NCBI GenBank assembly: GCA_020152595.1
Contig: JAIGNY010000099.1
Location: 331,001 to 395,000, forward strand
Direction of reading: 5' to 3'
Length of the DNA: 64,000 bases
Origin: Chiridota heheva
Taxonomy: Eukaryota; Echinodermata; Holothuroidea; Apodida; Chiridotidae
The notes beneath the pieces are model-generated. The model saw only the letters and a program-made list of their open reading frames with translations, had not been told where the DNA came from and did not search any database. The translations under genes and the position numbers were made by a program. Positions 38,801 through 44,800 of this stretch are shown here, piece by piece. The first letter of the stretch is position 1; each line of letters opens with the position of its first letter.

Positions 38801-41800
38801 GTCCAATGCCCTAATTCGATGCCAGTTCCTTTTAAGTACGAGACCGACGCCCTAATTCGATGCCAGTTCCTTTTGAGTACGAGACCAATGCCCTAATTCG
38901 ATGCCAGTTCCTTTTGAGTACGAGACCGATGCCCTAATTCGATCCCAGTTCCTTTTGAGTACAAGACTGACTTCCTAATTTGATCCCAGTTCCTTAAGAG
39001 TACGAGACCAACGCCCTAATTTGATGCCAGTTCCTTTTGATTACGAGACCGACGCCCTAATTCGATCCCAGTTCCTTTTGGGTATGAAACCAACGCCCTA
39101 ATTCGATGCCAGTTCCTTTTGAGTACGAGATCGACGCCCCAATTCGATGCCAGTTCCTTTTGGTTACGTAATCGACGCCCTAATTCCATCCCAGTTCCCT
39201 GATTACGTAACCCACGCCCTAATCACTGGACTACTTCACTCCTTTTTTCTGCTGTGCATACAGTACTTGTAATTTCCATCAATGATATTAATTGGATAAT
39301 TTATTCACTGTAATCCACACTTGTAATTTTGGCAAAGCTTTTATTGATGCTGTTTATGCTCTTGATGCTCTTCATTATAAACCTGTAAGGAATTAATATT
39401 TTTGATTTTCTTTATAGGATGGCAGAATAAAAGCTGGAGATCAGATACTTGAGGTGGATGATCATAATATAGTAGGACTGGATAGAGATGAGTGAGTCCC
39501 ATTTGTATAATGAATTGTAATATATGTATAATGTAATGTATAGTATGATATATTATTTGGGTTATTAACCATGATTGATTGCTTCAGTTATTAATTTTAT
39601 TTATTATTATTCATTTAGTTTTTCATCGTAGTTTTTGTTTATTCATATTTTTCTTCTTTTGTTTTCAAGTAGCAATAATTTGGTAGTCCGAATTAACCAG
39701 AAATTGAAATAATACTTGACATGATAGAGAAATTCTTGACTATTCACCAAATTTCATGATACATTTTTCAATTTCTGTACAGAGCCACCAAATTTCTGGT
39801 GAAATCTGGACGAGTGGTGAAGCTGAAGATCGCCCAGCAGGGAGCCATATTCCATGGTCTGGCCAAGGTCCTCAGCCAGCCATCTCCACCTGTGCAAAGA
39901 GGTAATTAGTTAGTTTCCATATATGAAATTAACAGCAAAAATATGCATAAAATAATGGTAAGTATGCGCATATGCATAGTTATGCAAATGGTCTACCAGG
40001 CCCAGATTGCATAGTTTGCAAAATGCGTGTGAAAAGTTGTTGTAGCCATGCCTAATATACTCACCTGCACTTTCTCATGCTATTGTAAGGATGTGTGACC
40101 TGGTATGTACAGTTTGCATTGGTTGCACTCATTCATAGTCATTACTGGCTACAAAAGCAGTGCTTCAGTGATCATGATGGTTTTCGCCTAGATTTGGTCA
40201 TCTGGCTCCCAAAAGTTGCATGGAAAATCTTCCATATTTAAATCAAACTATGCAATCTGGTAAGGGGTTTGCGACTGAGGGTATCTTTCTTGATTCTTTG
40301 TTTTATTTACTCCTACATGTTGTTAGGAGTATTCCTCCCCTTCCCCCTCCCCCCCCCCAACTTGTTCCGTCCTTGTAATACCTTTTCCTTTATGTCTTAA
40401 TTGTAGCCTTCAAGGGCCAACCTCAGCAACAACAAGCAGTACCCGTACCCCAGCCCCGCCCTAGGAGTGAAGACATTCTCAGGAGGAACCCTCAAGCCAC
40501 CCGAGATGATAGCGGCCTCCACCAACAGGAGAACCCGCAGGAACGCAACTTGTTTTCATCCATACCGGGTGCACAGGGATTGTCACAAGCCAAGTCATCC
40601 CCTAACTTAGGTAAGATAATCAATCAATTAGTTAGTCAATTAATTAATCAGTCAAGTCAATCAATTAGTCAGTTAATTTAGTCAATCAGTTAGTCAATTA
40701 TTCAATCTGTCATTCAATAAATTAATCAATCAATTAGTCAGTCAATCAATCAATTAGTCAGTCAATCAATCAATTAGTCAGTCAATCAATTAATTAGTCA
40801 ACCAATTAGTCAAATCAATCAAATTGTCAGTCAAATATTCAGTCAATTTTTCAATTAATCAGTTAAACAATCAATTAATCAGTCAATCAATCAACCAATT
40901 AGTCAATCAATTAGTCAGTCAATCAATCAATCAATCAATTAATCAGTCAATTAATCAAGCCAATAGAGGAAGAACAAAATATTAAAGAATATATCAAGAA
41001 CCTTTGTATTAACGACTGATTTGAGATTTCACTTTGAGATTTTGTGACTTGAAACCACTGTATATGTCCGCAAAGTAGCAAAATAGAGCCTTTTCAAGTA
41101 ACTCTGATAAACATTCTGAGGACAATTCGAAAATGTATTTTTGATTTGTAAACAAATTTCATCAAATACATTGATAGTCGTTAAGAAAGTGAAGTGTGTG
41201 ACATGACTCTTCTACAGTAGAGTGTACATCTGTTATTTTTGGAAAAACTAACATTTAAAGAATTTATCCTCTTAAAGAATGAGGATGGATATACACATAA
41301 TTTGTTTGCAATTTTGTCTGTCATGTTGTCCTCAACCATAGAAGGCAAACATGTCTGTCATGTTGTCCTCTACCAGAGAAGGCAAACATGTCTGTCATGT
41401 TGTCCTCTACCATAGAAGGCAAACATGTCTGTCATGTTGTCCTCTACCATAGAAGGCAAACATGTCTGTCATGTTGTCCTCTACCTTAGAAGGCAAACAT
41501 ATCTGTCATGTAGTCCTCTATCATAGAAGGCAAACATGTCTGTCATGTTGTCCTCTACCATAAAAGGCAAACATATCTGTCATGTAGTCCTCTATCATAG
41601 AAGGCAAACATGTTTGTCATGTTGTCCTCTAGCATAGAAGGCAAACATGTCTGTCATGTTGTCCTCTAGCATAGAAGGCAAACATGTCTGTCATGTTGTC
41701 CTCTACCATAGAAGGCAAACATGTCTGTCATGTTGTCCTCTACCATAGAAGACAAACATATCTGTCATGTTGTCCTCTACCATAGAAGGCAAACATGTGT

Positions 41801-44800
41801 GTCATGTTGTCCTCTAGCATAGAAGGCAAACATGTCTGTCATGTTGTCCTCTAGCATAGAAGGCAAACATGTCTGTCATGTTGTCCTCTACCATAGAAGG
41901 CAAACATGTCTGTCATGTTGTCCTCTACCATAGGAGGCAAACATGTCTGTCATGTTGTCCTCTACCATAGGAGGCAAACATGTCTGTCATGTTGTCCTCT
42001 ACCATAGAAGACAAACATATCTGTCATGTTGTCCTCTACCATAGAAGGCAAACATGTCTGTCATGTTGTCCTCTACCATAGAAGGCAAACATATCTGTCA
42101 TGTAGTCCTCTATCATAGAAGGCAAACATGTTTGTCATGTTGTCCTCTAGCATAGAAGGCAAACATGTCTGTCATGTTGTCCTCTACCATAGAAGGCAAA
42201 CATGTCTGTCATGTTGTCCTCTACCATAGGAGGCAAACATGTCTGTCATGTTGTCCTCTACCATAGAAGGCAAACATGCCTGTCATGTTGTCCTCTCATA
42301 CGAGGCAAACATGTCTGTCATGTTGTCCTCTACCATAGAAGGCAAACATGTCTGTCATGTTGTCCTCTATCATAGAAGGCAAACATGTCTGTCATGTTGT
42401 CCTCTACCATAGAAGGCAAACATGTCTGTCATGTTGTCCTCTATCATAGAAGGCAAACATGTCTGTCATGTTGTCCTCTACCATAGAAGACAAACATATC
42501 TGTCATTTTGTCCTCTACCATAGAAGGCAAACATGTCTGTCATGTTGTCCTCTACCATAGAAGGCAAACGTGTCTGTCATGTTGTCCTCTATCATAGAAG
42601 GCAAACATGTCTGTCATGTTGTCCTCTACCATAGGAGGCAAACATGTCTGTCATGTTGTCCTCTACCATAGGAGGCAAACATGTCTGTCATGTTGTCCTC
42701 TACCATAGAAGACAAACATATCTGTCATGTTGTCCTCTACCATAGAAGGCAAACATGTCTGTCATGTTGTCCTCCACCATAGAAGGCAAACATGTCTGTC
42801 ATGTTGTCCTCTATCATAGAAGGCAAACATGTCTGTCATGTTGCCCTTTACCATAGAAGGCAAACGTGTCTGTCATGTTGTCCTCTACCATAGAAGGCAA
42901 ACATGTCTGTCATGTTGTCCTCTACCATAGAAGACAAACATATCTGTCATTTTGTCCTCTACCATAGAAGGCAAACATGTCTGTCATGTTGTCCTCTACC
43001 ATAGAAGGCAAACATGTCTGTCATGTTGTCCTCTACCATAGAAGACAAACATATCTGTCATTTTGTCCTCTACCATAGAAGGCAAACATGTCTGTCATGT
43101 TGTCCTCTACCATAGAAGGCAAACGTGTCTGTCATGTTGTCCTCTACCATAGAAGACAAACATATCTGTCATGTTGTCCTCTATCATAGAAGGCAAACAT
43201 GTCTGTCATGTTGTCCTCTACCATAGAAGGCAAACATGTCTGTCATGTTGTCCTCTACCATAGAAGGCAAACATTTCTGTCATGTTGTCCTCTAGCATAG
43301 AAGGCAAACATGTTTGTCATGTTGTCCTCTAGCATAGAAGGCAAACATGTCTGACTATTTAATCACTCCTTACATTGAAAACGAGCAATAATACTGATCC
43401 TAGATAGGTCGTAATTGCTCTTACCATATACAAATTATCTCAATACTTTTTTCCATGGTGTCAAAAAAATCCTGACCAATATCTAATGATAATTACATGT
43501 TATGTGCATATGAAGGCAACATTTTGGGAATTCAAATTTCAGACAGATTGGGGAGGAATGAAGATTTGACCGAAAAAGGAACACAAATCTTATTTTTTAG
43601 TTTTCCTTTTCTTTAATCTGAAGTTTTATGAAAAAAGAAAAAAAAAAGCATTCCGACACCCTATGTTTGTGATCCTAAATACATAACCAAGATATCATGA
43701 TACAAGGCAAGGTATCACGATATATATATATAAACAATTTGACCATGATAATTGTTACTAATTTACACATGTCATGACAGCCCCAGATTTACGATTCCTT
43801 AATGTTAATTTTCTGTTTTTACAGTGGAGGAGAAATCAGCCACGCTTCCTCATGGCCAAGCAGGATTTCAGCCTCCCATTAACCGAGATCGTCACTCATC
43901 GACATCTACATTACCGCCGGGTGGACCTCAGCCCAGGTAATTAAGGTTTTGGGCTTTTTAGATCAAAGAGATGGGGATGCTGTGGAAACATTAATTGTCA
44001 TTCAAACATCACAATTTTGATAGAAACTCATCATTTAATTACAAGAATGCCTACTGACTGCATAAAAAGATGGTTGGAAGGCTCGCTCACTCGGAAAGTA
44101 TGGTTATTAGAATAATACGTGTTGGAGCTTATCAGCAGCATTGTAATGTTTCATCCTACATGCCCTGTTTTACCCTTTTTTCAACTGTTTGGCAAATATG
44201 GTTGAGACTGTCAAAGTGCTGTCAAATCATAAGTTCGGGGACTCTTTTCTCAGACATATGTTTTATTTGATTCCCATTTGAATCATTACACACATAAAAA
44301 ATAAAAGTAAGCCGTTTTTGCTTAAGGTTTCATTTGTTTATAAATTGGAAACATGTAAAAGATTTGCAACAGTCAGTCACATGATAAAAAGCATAGGAGG
44401 ATTTAAGACACTTTGGTTGAAAATGATAGCCTTTCATCAACCTTGGTAGAATTATTTTTATTATACATTTGATAAAGTTACCTTGCCTGATTTTCTAATC
44501 TTGATCATTTTTCTTACAGGCACAGGATACAGCAGAAAGGACTTCTTGCTCAGAGGTCTAAGTCCACTTCAAACCTTGAACCAGACCCGTTAGAGGAAGA
44601 TATTTCACGATCTGCAGTATCATCCACCAACCTTGCTCACCCACCCAACGGAGAGCAGTTATATAAAGGTAGAGCACCTCGCGAGGAACCCCCTTTTATA
44701 GGACCAGGCGGAGATGCGATGCTTGAGAGGTTTGACCAAGAGCCGTACAGACGGCAGCCACAGCCGAAACAACCTCAGAGGGGTCCAGATCAATATCAGC

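Noticed and set aside
36190-39205. CRISPR-like array
   Set aside because: Units are contiguous with no unique spacers, in an intron of an animal gene. It is a minisatellite.
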